From Cerrena zonata (Eukaryota > Basidiomycota > Agaricomycetes > Polyporales > Cerrenaceae), in the NCBI GenBank assembly GCA_038087015.1, contig JASBNA010000007.1, positions 930,001 to 994,000 of the forward strand: a stretch of 64,000 nt of DNA. The letters are read 5' to 3'. The translations under genes and the position numbers were made by a program. Positions 1-10,480 of the stretch are shown here, piece by piece. The notes beneath the pieces were generated by a model. It was not told where the DNA came from, ran no database searches, and saw only the letters and a list, made by a program, of their open reading frames with translations. Numbering within the stretch: the stretch's first letter is position 1; each line of letters opens with the position of its first letter.

Positions 1-141
1 AGAGACCCACGCAGTGATGCTCAGCATTTCGCTGTACTTTCATTACGACCCGAAGTTGCGTTTAGGTTTATGCCAACAACACAAAGGAAGTTTACAAGAT
101 AGAGTTACAAGATATCATCAGACTTCCAATCCCACCACTAC

Positions 142-2379
142 TCAATCTACGGTACCGGGTACCTTTCTACCAAGCGGAGGTGTAGCGTCTCCTTCTACTT
201 CGGTATCTGGATCATCATCAGCATTATCAGCATTGTCGTCAATCGTTCCTTCTTCCCTCCGGTCATCATCTCTTTCGACTTGTTCTCGCATAACAGCGAC
301 GTCTTGGTCGACCTTGGGTGCGACTCTGTCGATACCGGCTTGTGCCAAAGATACTCGTGCACGATGAGTAGCGAGGTGAGCAGAGCGTCTGGGAGGACGT
401 TTCAGTCTGCGACGCGCGACCTGGTTCGGATGTTAATAGTGAAGTACATAGATGATTGAGAATGTATTGTACCATGACGGGGACAGAGCATTTCTGGATG
501 AGGTAATGGGATGTTGAACCTAGTAGAATACTGTACATATGTTAGGGCTAATTCAGATGATAGACCGTGGCATATGACGCACCCTTTGAGATTGCCTAAA
601 CCTCTAGAACCAACGATCAGCATAGTCGGTTCAATGTAGTCCACGATATCTATGATATCATTCACAAGATGATGAGAATGATGACACGGTGAATCTAGGA
701 AAGAACGGGGCCGACCTAGCAGCATATGCCGAGCGTTCTTAGCGTGCCATGCTTGGCAAGCGATCGTAACATGCAATCGGGTGCGTTGCAACAAGCTTGT
801 GGCTTGTCGGACAAGAATATACGCCATGGCTTGACGCTACAGAAAAAGCACGTGTCAAGCCGGTCAGTATAAAGGATTCTCTTGTGCTCAAGCGGAAAAG
901 AGACTTGGACTTCACCTCTTGTTGGCTCCGCAACTTACTGGCCCGATCAGTGCTGGGAATAGTTGGATCGACTAATCAAGGATGACTGAATATGCGGCCG
1001 AAGGGAACATATGGAATTGTTCTTTCCACTTACTTTTAGCCTCGTTCTCGACTACAGTCACAATTAGCCTGTTCGAAGCAAAAGTTACGTCACCGACTCT
1101 GATCTATGTCCAAGAATAAAAACCAGGGCAGAACGGCTTACATTTCATCACCGTCCCTCAACACTGTACCAATGCCCCACTCTAATGCATATCGACTTTC
1201 CTCACTCAGATCGCTTGCGAGCACGTAGCGTTTCGGACGACGGTGTGAATCTTCTAGGGTCTTCGCAGGATCGCCGTGCGTCAAGGTGATGGTGCACCTG
1301 TCACGTTGGAAATGAGGACGAGAGGTTTCGAGATGGAGAGTATCGTGAACTCGGGTCGACTTTCTTCTTCTTGGATTGCGGTTTCCCGTGGCGTTAAGCG
1401 TAGAAGGGAAGTAAGGCTCAGGGGCTATGACGACATTAACGCCTTCACCGAGAGGGTCAGGTACGTCAGTTGTGTCAGGTTCAACCATATCGGCAGGGAT
1501 GAGAGCATTCCGTTCGGTATTTCTGGATGTAACAGGATCCAGCATAGTTGCTTCATCCCATTCCTCTTCATCTGATTCATCATCATCTTCAGAATCGGAT
1601 TCGTCGTCTGACTGCCCGGACAGAGTGAATGCATTGCGAGGACGAATACGAGTAGGTTCTGCGTCTGACTCTACATCGGATTGAGACAATGCCTCGACGG
1701 TAGGAGAAGAGTCTCGACGTTGCCGACGGAAACGGAAGGGTGATTGACTCCGAGCACGAAGGCTGCCTCCATCACTCTCATCGTCACGCGAAGCACCGTA
1801 GGATGAAGACCGTGCTCGACTATTGTCTTTATCCTTCTTCTCCGAACGACCTCTCTCTTTGTCGTCGTTGTTGGATCTCAGCGAGAAACCGGTCATCATC
1901 GATGTGAGGGATCGGCGCGAGAAGGATCCAGAAGCGCCTCCTGTGCTGCTGCGGGCATTCCTGTCGCGTGTATCCTTGTCCTTGTCTCCTTGTTGAGCTG
2001 AAGTGGTGCGTTCAAGCACACCAAGCACGAGTCGGGATGCCTGTTGGTCAAGTTCGTCCCGTGTTAGCGAAGGTTGATTCGACCAGCGTAATGAGGGGGT
2101 AGTCGGTCTCGTAGGCGGGCCAGAACTGATGGAAGTGGTCGAGCTAGAGCGAGATGGTAGTCCAGAGCTTGGTGCGGTGGAGGAAGCAGAAGACGCCACA
2201 GCAGGAGGTGGGGATGCTACACTGAGGGGATGGTTATACGAGAGTTCACGGCCTTCCAAAGGAACCGGAAGACTACTCGTGGAAGCCGAGTTGTCCTTGC
2301 TCTCTCGATCCCGTTTTCCAGTATACTTCCAGCCCAGACGACGTGACTTGGATTCAGATTTCTGAGACCGATCCGCCAT
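142..2379 (-). CDS. Universal stress protein (UspA-domain) with long disordered N-terminus
   Basis: The C-terminal half carries a Usp fold. It opens with RPKRYVLASDLSEESRYALEW (beta-1, with the Asp that contacts nucleotide) at the end of the first exon. After introns come an IVGSRGLGNLKG segment and an exon with LLGSTSHYLIQKCSVPVMV. Together these form the G-x2-G-x9-G-S ATP-binding signature of ATP-binding Usp proteins. The first exon (about 2379-1143) encodes roughly 400 residues of Ser/Arg/Asp-rich low-complexity sequence, with basic blocks and an acidic run near 1570-1620; the C-terminal tail is also acidic. I chose the ATG at 2379 because the only in-frame upstream start-like codon is TTG. 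The donor at 1143 reads gtaagc. Fungal Usp proteins of this shape are common in basidiomycetes; a role in stress or cell-wall signalling is inference. Exon joins between 1143 and 830 were not fully resolved. Confidence 0.85.
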
Positions 2380-2449
2380 ACGAGTGTTGTGGGATATATG
2401 CGAGAGTCGAGGCAAAGAAACAGAGGTGGTTGCAGTTTATGACTATTGC

Positions 2450-2960
2450 TCACCTCCTTGTCAGCTCGGCCTGAAAGTACCTGTAAAAGGGCAATGAGTG
2501 ATGAGAAACTTTAGAATGAGTCTTTGCAAAAGGGAGGCCGTGGCAACGTAAGGGATCTAAGCGACTACTTGCGCCAAGACCATGATTCTGGCCGGTCTGG
2601 GGAGTGAAAGGTGAAGAAAAGACGTACAAAATCTGCAGCCTTTGCCACGTCTCCTCGTTGTTCCTAGCAAACGGTGAATGTCGCCCTGGGCTAGAGACAA
2701 AATGCGGGGAAAGGGCAAAGAGATTTACCTCAAGAGCTGCACGGGCGGTCTTTTCCGGCATGCCCAGGTCGACCAGACGCTTCAAGTCCCCTTCCGAATA
2801 CATCAGCCTTGATCTTCTTCGTTCTGTTGCAGTATGATATTGGGCAGAATAAAGGATGTGCGCAGCGTACGTCGTCGTACAGAACAGACCTTATCTTGGC
2901 TATCAGCTCATCCAAGCCCGCAGTTTTGCTTCCGCTAGGCCAAGAATGAGACGATCGTCA
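2450..2960 (-). CDS. Small UBA-domain protein (5' end unresolved)
   Basis: On the minus strand, DLKRLVDLGMPEKTARAALE (about 2793-2731) is followed by a donor gtaaat. An acceptor ending in ttgctag leads to an exon reading EQRGDVAKAADF. Together these give a well-formed three-helix UBA domain, with the LGMP loop and the conserved Ala/Leu pattern. A last exon encodes six residues and a TGA at 2450-2452. An upstream exon around 2915-2888 reads GLDELIAKIR, but its phase does not join cleanly to the UBA exon, so the N-terminus is unknown. The UBA fold normally binds ubiquitin. The stop lies only about 70 bases before the start of the universal-stress gene on the same strand. A fusion of the two was considered, but the frames do not join. 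Confidence 0.5.
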
Positions 2961-3789
2961 ACGATCGACTCCACCCCGTTAAGCATTTTATACGCCAGCA
3001 CAACCCTGCACATCCCAACACAATGCTTTGCACTCGTGCATCGCTCGTGTGACCCCGTAAGTGGCCGATTTTCACTTCTTGGCCTGCTGCCCGACATCCT
3101 TCACACGTCGAGTTTGCTTTTACGTGTCATTTCCGGGACTCTTTGGCGGTAGAAACTCAGAACATTACCCCACCCTTCTATATACTGGCACAGGTCCTGT
3201 AGTTTGATCGCCGCGGCCCAGCATGGCTTGCTGAACCTGCAGTTTGACTTCTATACAGAATCTCAGACCTCTCTAGTCCACATGCTTTGTCGCAGAATAG
3301 TCGCCCATACACACTATCCCCGCTTTCTGGAATATTCAACAAATCCCAGCAAGGAGTCTTGTGGAGGAAAAGATTCATACCATCCATCTGACTGCTCGCA
3401 TTCATCTCTAGCCCACCGGTACTCTATTGAGGTCCATGGTCTCAGCATGAAGCGCGTTCATTCGCTTCGACTCGAACGTCTTATTAGTTTCAACTTTCAG
3501 CTATTCTCTCCTCATGTGATAGGTCTCTAGTGAACAACGTCACATCCCAAATACAGTGGAGGATACAGATTGTATAGTTTCTTCGTTTCTTCCTTCAACC
3601 TAGCGTAGAATCCTAGGTAAGCGGAGTTCAAAACTCTACACTCACCAAAAAGGAACACATGAAATACACACGTGTCTGTTTTAGGAAGGTGCTGTAGAAC
3701 GCCTTCACTCGGAATTATGTAAAAGTGATCGGTGTATAATTATCAGGTTGTACGTTACTGAAAAAGACCCCTCCGTAACAGGTAACATT
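2961..3789. other. Intergenic, no gene supported
   Basis: Short open frames on both strands lack recognisable domains, codon bias or plausible splice structure. The region may hold the unresolved 5' exon(s) of the UBA gene (near 3100) and the 3' flank of the first secreted-array gene. Confidence 0.5.
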
Positions 3790-4875
3790 TTAGACAATGT
3801 GCCATGTAGTCCTCATTTGCTGGTAGTTGAACTGAGGGAACGTGGTTGTGTGGAGCTGAGCAGGTAACTGGCTGACTGATTGTGATACAGGAACGCAGAT
3901 TTCAACTCTGAAAATCGCAAGGACTTAACAAAAGTGGGCCACAGTGAGTAGAATATGTGCTTACGTGAACTGGTTCTGAACCCCTGAAGTGATAACCAAC
4001 TGATTCCCTGTACGTGTGCTATTCGGATCGCGAACATCAACTGAATCACATAAATTAGTACTTCATTGACAATGTTAACATAGGTTGGAGCTTACGAGCT
4101 GAGAATCGGACGGTAGTAGTCGCGGTACCATGGGCAGCGCGAGCCCGTGCTTCCTGCAATGCGAGCTTCGCAGGATCATTGCTTCCCCCAGTAGATGTCG
4201 CGATCTCATTAACAGGGACCCAGATCTTTGGTATTCTGGTTCTCCAATCATTTTGGTTGTTGGCAGTCACTAGGCAGATGACTGGCTGAGTGGCTCCAGC
4301 TGCTGTGTTCCTGTTTCTGTTGCTGGGATTTGCGTTTGCACTAGCAGAGCTCTGTGCAAAAAACCGAGCACTAGATTGAGCAATATTCATCAGTCATGGC
4401 TACGAGGCAGTGCGTGGAAATTGAGCGTGGACATACACTGTAATATCATCGGTGACATAGATACCAGGCCCGAGTTCTGCATCAGCACCATTGAAAGAAG
4501 GACTATAATCTATTAGTGAGTTCCTGACCCGAGAAATACTAGTTTTCAACGCCTACGGGACGGGTATACCACTTCCATGAGCCATGTAGAGATTCCCGTT
4601 CGCCTTCGAGGAGGATAAAATTAACACATCATCTCCCAATGATATTAAAATACTGCACATACCCCATTTGTTCCATGGTATCCTATGAACTCTCCATTAA
4701 GTATAGACCGTGCCTCTCGCAAGAACGTAACGGGATCAGATACAGTTGTGTTCAGGGTTATGGATTGCAAGCCTGACGATGAAGCCACTGGGGCGGCCAA
4801 TACACTCAGCTGTTGAAAGCCGAATGTCGCAGTAAGGACTGCGACGGAGGAGAGGAAGACTGATGTAACACGCAT
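3790..4875 (-). CDS. Secreted ADP-ribosyltransferase-like protein, array copy A
   Basis: About six exons. Exon 1 begins at the ATG at 4875 with a clear signal peptide (hydrophobic stretch then VLAAP, probable cleavage after Ala). It ends with EFIGYHGTN. A later exon (about 4500-4437) has GPGIYVTDDITVY. The next (about 4390-4095) has the family core NDWRTRIPKIWVPVNEIA, and the last ends FPQFNYQ...WHIV with TAA at 3790-3792. The [YF]-H-G-T and G-I-Y-V-x-D-D segments match in order and spacing the His and Tyr motifs of the PARP/diphtheria-toxin-type ADP-ribosyltransferase fold; this is a motif-based inference. The third catalytic position, normally Glu, appears as Gln in a G-N-Q-L-V-I segment. 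A mono-ADP-ribosyltransferase, a binding-only or an inactive member are all possible. It is nearly identical in structure to copies B, C and D. Substrate and target are unknown. Confidence 0.75.
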
Positions 4876-5662
4876 GATGATCCTAAATGAGTTAATGGAA
4901 AGGGAAGAAGATATAAAGGAAGCGTAAGAAGGGAGGAGAGTTAAATGTCGTGAATAAGAAAATGCAAGATTGGAAAAGTGGAGCCGGCCACATCCTGAAC
5001 AGATGTCGACGTCGTCCTTTTATACCTTGAACACTGGTGTAGATCTATCACGAGTACACAGCTCTTCCTGATTCACCTAAGAATGATGGCTTGCAGGGTT
5101 GATTCGCGTTTCCCGAGACTTTGTGAGCGTCGTGGTGGAAGTAGCACTATACCATAATTTCGCTGAACGCTACACTGAGACAGGCTCGGATATGTCCCTA
5201 CACCTGAGCCTGGTAGTTTCGGGTCGCAAAACGATGTCTCTGATGTGGCAGAATTTCTCCTAATGGGGTCAGGGAACGACGGGGGTCAAGTGTGTTGCCT
5301 ACGTGCGACATGGTTACATTATTGGCGTAGCTGCTTCGATAACCATCGCTCGGATTAGCAACGTCTGAATTCTATTTCAGTTGAATGGTGATCATGTCTT
5401 GATGATCGAGTCGAGAGCCAAGTGAGGAACGCCGAGATCGTATCATGCATCATGTTTGAGTCCTTTAGGTCAAACAGGGTCAAACTTCTATAAGCCGCTT
5501 TGGTTTTCTTGGCATGGTGAATTCGGACTTGGTTCGTAGTGACATTTAGTTATCTCTTTAGATGTTTTGAGTGACTAGCAGATAACGAAGGTGTATTCAT
5601 ACTAATTGATATATAATTAGTATCATGATATATGCTATTAAAAATCTACTTCGTTCTATATC
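4876..5662. other. Intergenic between array copies A and B
   Basis: Holds the promoter of copy A and, at 5387-5410, one copy of a degenerate upstream element that recurs near 7321 and 9352. No coding potential seen. Confidence 0.5.
5018..5024 (-). promoter_or_regulatory. TATA box of array copy A
   Basis: TATAAAA on the minus strand, about 145 bases upstream of the ATG. The surrounding sequence (CCGGCCACA, TGAACA and TCGAC blocks) recurs in the same order upstream of copy B, which argues for a duplicated promoter. Confidence 0.6.
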
Positions 5663-6724
5663 TTAAACAATGTGCCATGGAACCCTCATTTGTTGATAGT
5701 TGAACTGAGGGAATGCGGGTGTATGAAGCTGAGCAGGCAGTTGGTTGACCGATCCTGATACAGGAACACAGACTTGGATACTGCGCAACGAAAATATTAT
5801 TAGCACACAATCATGCGAATGTGAGATTGACTTACGAGAACTGATTCTGGACTCCGGATGGAATAACCAATTGGTTCCCAGTACGCGTACTGTTCGGGTC
5901 ATTGACATCAACTGGTGCATTATATATCAGTCGATCATCTTCAACGTCAAAAGGATAACGGAACTTACGAGCTGAGAATCGAACAGTGTTAGTCGGAGTA
6001 CCATGAGCAGCGGCAATCCGCCTTTCTTGCAATGCAAGTTTAGCAGGATCGTTCCTTCCATTGACAGACTTAGCGATCTCGTTGACAGGGACCCAGACTT
6101 TGGGTATTCTAGTTCTCCAGTCGTTTTGGTTGTTGGCAGTTACAACACAAATAGTTGCGACATTGGCTCCACCCTGCCTGTTCCCCCGGTTTTGGTTCGC
6201 GCTGGCTGAGCTGGTTGCAAAGAACTGGGCACTAAGTTGGGAAACAAAAGCGTAAGTTAGGGTCTTAGTGTAGGTCAGGAGCAGACATACACTGTAATAT
6301 CATCGGTAACATATATACCGGGACCGAGTTCCGCATCGGCACCATTGAAAGCAGGACTTGAGACATTATAAGTACATCTCTCCAAGGTTAGAGATAAAAT
6401 TAAAATACATACGGGACGGGAATACCGCCTCCTCGACGTGCTTGAGCCTGGTAAGCATTGGCATTTGCCTTGAAAGAAAAGTCATAAGTGAATTATTTCG
6501 GAGTGTACTGTAATTGCACATACGCCATTTGTTCCATGGAAACCGATAAATTCTCCACCCACTAAAGCCCTCGCTTCTAGTAACAACGAGAATGGGTCGG
6601 ATGCATGGATCCAGTCCAAGTCAGACGGAGAGGCTACTGGGGCTGCCAGTACACTCAGCTGCTGAAAGCCAAGTGTTGCAGCAAGGATTGCGATAGAAGA
6701 GACGAAGATAGATGTAGCACGCAT
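5663..6724 (-). CDS. Secreted ADP-ribosyltransferase-like protein, array copy B
   Basis: Tandem paralogue of copy A with the same exon plan. Exon 1 from the ATG at 6724 encodes a signal peptide (cleavage near VLAAP) and EFIGFHGTN. Later exons carry the GPGIYVTDDITVY-type segment (about 6345-6290) and the core with a W-R-T-R-I-P-K-V-W-V-P-V-like stretch. The NQLVIPSGVQNQF segment lies near 5880-5830, and the C-terminus is FPQFNYQQMRVPWHIV with TAA at 5663-5665. It shares its promoter architecture with copy A, so A and B look like the youngest pair. The His and Tyr positions of the ADP-ribosyltransferase fold are present; the Glu position reads Gln. All exons remain open, so it is probably expressed and exported. 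Function is inferred only from motifs. Confidence 0.75.
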
Positions 6725-7557
6725 GATGATCGTAGATGAATCAACTAAAAAGAAAGGTGACGTAAGGGAAATGTAAAAAGGAAGAAAGAGTGAGAAGTAA
6801 GTCGTGAAGCAGAAAAAAGGATTGGAAAAGGGGGACCGGCCACACTTTGAACAAATATCGACATTGAGGTTTTATACCTTCTCATTCAAGAAGCCATCGG
6901 CGGAAAGCCGTTCTAAGTGTACAGCCCCGTCTGCAAATCTGTCTCAAAAATGATGGATTAGCAAGTTGAAACGTTCGTAAGTCAAGCGAAAAAGCCCTAC
7001 TGGAGGACGTTTAGGCTTGGTGAGCGCTGCAGCGGGTTTGCGACATATGAGTGCAAGTCACTGTCTCAATGGGGATATCCAGTAGTGAACCGACATCATA
7101 CATTACCAAGTTGTCTGTTAACAATCGTGAGCGTATGATAAGACAAGTCCATGTCGGTGTTCAAGACCGTACGACACCGAGTGCTGAATGGAGTGAGTCC
7201 GTCCGGATGTTACACACTAACACGCCAAGATACCATTTGTCGTAACAGGAATGCTTACTACAACCGTTACGGCAATCGTGCTCAGACACTCAAGGTCTGG
7301 ACTCAGATGATTGAGTGTTCGGGCGGTAATCATATCCTAATGATCAAATTCAGATACCAACAACGAGTTGGAAGATCATGTTTCAGTGTTTGAGACATCT
7401 GTCAAGTGTATAAAAATTTTGGTTACCAACTCGGAGATGGAGCGTACCTTGGACAGCATTCCGTTCACGCAACATGATTAACAAACAAAGAGCGACAACA
7501 TCACTATAATAAATAAATAGATAGATAGAGACAGACCTAGCTCTAGGGAAGTAACAC
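6725..7557. other. Intergenic between array copies B and C
   Basis: Contains the promoter of copy B, the second upstream element copy (about 7321-7346) and a short ATAG-type simple repeat near 7508-7531. No supported gene. Confidence 0.5.
6870..6876 (-). promoter_or_regulatory. TATA box of array copy B
   Basis: TATAAAA on the minus strand about 146 bases before the ATG, inside a block homologous to the promoter of copy A (CCGGCCACA ... TGAACA ... TCGAC). Confidence 0.6.
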
Positions 7558-8646
7558 TCAGGCGATGTGCCACAACGGCTTGTTCCTTTGGTAGTTGAAC
7601 TGAGGGAATGCGCTATGACCAAGTTGTGCAGGCAATTGGCTGACGGAACGCGAGACGGGAGCGCAAACTCGAATCCTACACAAATTAGGAGATTTGTTGG
7701 CTCCACTACGATCGCGTCGGAGCAAATATGAAACTCACGAAAATTGGTTTTGGATTCCTGAAGGAATCACCAGCTGGTTACCGGTTCCGATGTTTTGGGG
7801 ATCGTGCACATTAACTGAAGACGATTTGATGATTTGAATGGCCAACATACTATAGATAAGAATGTTACTTACGAACAGAAAACCTAACGGTGTTGGTCGT
7901 GGTACCATGAACGGCTTGAATCCGCGCTTGCTGACGTGCAAGCCTTGTAGGATCATTCTTTCCGTTCACGGATTGAGCAATATCCCCGACTGGAATCCAA
8001 ACCTTCCTTATCCCAGTTCTCCAATTGTTCTGACTGTTTGCAGTCACGGCACAAATAACCGGGACGTTAGCACCATCCCGAGTATTTCCTCGGTTCTGGT
8101 TCGCACTGGCAGAACTTTGAGCGAAGAACTGGGCACTGATCGGAGAGAGAATTAGTAAGAGCTCTCCTTTGCTTTCCATAAGACAAGGCATACACTGTGA
8201 TATCATCAGTAACATAGATACCAGGACCGAGTTCGGCATCAGCACCATTAAAGGCAGGTCTGAATGTAAATTGGTTTAGTGTCAATTCGACAGAAACGAG
8301 TGATAACACATACGGAACGGGAATTCCGCCGCCTGTTCGACGTGCTTGGGCCTGGTAGACATTTGCATTTGCCTTTAGGGACGCAAATTATCAAAACTCG
8401 TTCTGTTATGCTTGTACAGTGTACAAATTAACATACCCCGTTCGTTCCGTGGAAGCCTACGAATTCTATATTACTCGTAGCTCTTGCCTCCATCAGTAAT
8501 TCGGCCGGGTCAGACACGGTTGTATTCAACATAATAGTGACTGGCGGTGAAGGGTCTGTGGGTGCGGCGAGCACACCCAGCTGCTGAAGGATGGCCGTCG
8601 CTGCAAGTACAGTAATAGCAGAAATGAAGAATGAAGCACCGCGCAT
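7558..8646 (-). CDS. Secreted ADP-ribosyltransferase-like protein, array copy C
   Basis: Third tandem copy, the most diverged of the array. The ATG at 8646 opens a signal peptide (hydrophobic run ending LGVLAAP), and the exon ends with EFVGFHGTN. Following exons give GPGIYVTDDITVYA (about 8240-8185), the NNWRTGIRKVWIPVGDIA core and a TGNQLVIPSGIQNQF segment near 7790-7740. The C-terminus reads FPQFNYQ then LWHIA, with TGA at 7558-7560. Exon order and phases match A and B. As in those copies, the His-Tyr pair of an ADP-ribosyltransferase fold is visible and the expected Glu is Gln. It differs mainly in the linker after the signal peptide and at the last residues. Confidence 0.75.
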
Positions 8647-9600
8647 AATGATAGGAATGTGAACAAAGGAGTGTATGATGTGAGTAGACTGAAAGAACGA
8701 GAAGTTCAAAGTGGAGCACCTTGAACGAACGGAAGTTAGCCCTAGCTCTTTATACGTTCTTCGCAAGGGAATTATCGGTGAAAATTATGTGGAAGACACT
8801 GCTTTTACATGTCGCAAGCTCGTCCAAGAAAACAACGACGCGGCTTTAGACGGAAAGTGAGGTTGTGGTCGGTGTGTCAATGCACAGATCCGTTGCCAGA
8901 GTTCTTTATCTGAAGAGGGTCGCTTGATAGAAGAACGTTAGGCTATAGGTCTGTCCCCATCCATCCGTTCAAGTTTTGAGAACGAGAGGCAATGCGCGAG
9001 CCTGTAATTATACAGCTGTTTGTATATTAGTGCAGAGAATAGGTTAGCAAGAGATTCAACCGCGTAGTCTGATCATGGGAAGTCTTGCGGGATTCAACGG
9101 TCATAGCACCCAATGTGCAAAGAACGCCATAGCTGGATGTGACGGTAGCAGGGCGATGTGAGCTAGTCAACACCTGGTGCAACCTGAAGATCGATCTATT
9201 GTCATTAGTGAAGATGCGTCTCGACTTGAGTACGGAGCGCTGAGCACTGAGTACTGAGTAGTGATGCTGCCTGTCCGTTGTCCGTTGTGGACAACATGTT
9301 TGTGGCTAGTAGTAAAGAGAAAAGAGAAGATCTGGTTGTTTGTCTCAGTCTGGGCGGTAATCATGTCTTGGCGATCGGGATTCTGAACATTCTTTCCAAT
9401 CCGGAGGCAGTACCATCTCCTTACCATCAAGACATCGCGCCCGAAACACGTCTGCTATGCTATTGCTATGCTTTATACCGTATACATCCCTATCAGGCCA
9501 ATATATGTAATACAACGGTAAGAACGGCACTCTCACTAGACTGAACTCCCCATCGCAAGATACCTCGAAACTTCCCGTCGACCTATACTAGTACAACCAC
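8647..9600. other. Intergenic between array copy C and the CX2C gene
   Basis: Divergent intergenic region holding the promoter of copy C (minus), the third upstream element copy at 9352-9380, and the presumed promoter of the plus-strand gene at 9602. No coding potential beyond chance frames. Confidence 0.5.
8748..8754 (-). promoter_or_regulatory. TATA-like box of array copy C
   Basis: TATAAAG on the minus strand about 102 bases upstream of the ATG. The flanks have diverged from those of copies A and B. Confidence 0.45.
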
Positions 9601-9601
9601 C

Positions 9602-10317
9602 ATGTCATCCTCGGAAGCCAAGCCCGCGCAACCCCCCACAACGACAGTGACTACACTGAACTCACGACACTCAGCTCACCTATCACTCTCCCTCAGTCGT
9701 TACAAACGACAATGGTTCCTTACCTATCCTCGTGCATATGGAATGGTCGCATTCCCCGGACAACGTATCGTCTGCAGGCTCAACACTCCTGACCAGACCC
9801 TTGACGAAGCATATGCTCGCAAGCATTTCTGGTTTAATGCGGATATGGCCTCCCAACCATACAACCCCTCAGAGAAAGATGACGAGACTAAGAGATACAT
9901 CTCGTCCCCAATTCATATGCTACTTGACTCCGAAACTCCCGTTGCCAGATTGACTGGACGCACTCGTGCTGAAAAGTCCAATAACTGGCAGGATAATGGG
10001 AAGGAGGTTGTATGCCATGAAGTTGAAGTGATCATGCCTGACGAAGGGTTGGTGAGACAGTGTTACTATTGTCTCGGTTGGGAAGGCGAGGGTGAAGAAA
10101 CCCGATTGACGTCATTTGCGGACGAAACGTATTGGTGTGAATCAGTAAGTTTTCGCTGTATCCTGAGTTGTCGGTATCGGTTTAATGGTTTTCACAGTGC
10201 CAGAAACAAAACACTGTTGGTCTTGCCATGGGCAGCTTCTGGCAGAAGCTCGTTCGTGATAAGGTCACACCCACGTTGGATAGCAATACCTTCCCTCGAG
10301 ATAGTTTGTATGCATGA
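9602..10317 (+). CDS. Uncharacterised CX2C...CX2C family protein, copy 1
   Basis: Two exons: 9602 to about 10146, then about 10199-10317, joined by a gtaagt...cag intron. The protein is about 220 residues. It has a conserved RHSAHLSLSLSRYKRQWFLT segment near residues 22-41, then YARKHFWFNAD, SSPIHMLLDSETPVARLTGR and EVEVIMPDEGLVRQCYYCL. It ends with YWCESCQ and a tail finishing RDSLYA. The CYYC and WC-x2-C pairs, the second straddling the splice junction, could form a zinc ribbon; that is inference. I do not recognise the family, but two more copies occur here (16389-17150 and the pseudogene at 35874-36305), so it is a dispersed multicopy family. No signal peptide or membrane segment. The first exon could be read through the donor to a longer product, but conservation of the second exon in the paralogues favours splicing. 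Confidence 0.7.
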
Positions 10318-10480
10318 ACAGGCACCTGTTTTCGATCCAAATCCCCCTACCGTTATCTGTACAGATGAAGGTTGTATGACCACACTATTGTATGAGTGCA
10401 AATGATTGCATTATACTGTACATACTACATCTGCTTCCCATTATTGCCTATTATTCAATATGTCGTATCTCACTTTGCCC

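Larger units (their letters stand above)
3790..9400 (-). repeat. Tandem triplication, unit about 1.8-1.9 kb
   Basis: Three units, each a complete gene plus upstream DNA, in the same orientation: stops at 3790, 5663 and 7558, giving spacings of 1873 and 1895 bases. A degenerate upstream element (GGxGGTAATCATGTC-like, followed by GATC) ends each unit at about 5387, 7321 and 9352. The duplicated block therefore includes about 0.5-0.7 kb of upstream sequence, not just the coding part. Confidence 0.65.

Noticed and set aside
2360..2640. Fusion of the UBA exons to the universal-stress protein by skipping the spacer
   Set aside because: The best donor/acceptor pair joins the last UBA exon to the stress-protein exon in the wrong frame.
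3204..3530. 108-codon plus-strand frame
   Set aside because: No domain, no splice context, composition like random sequence.
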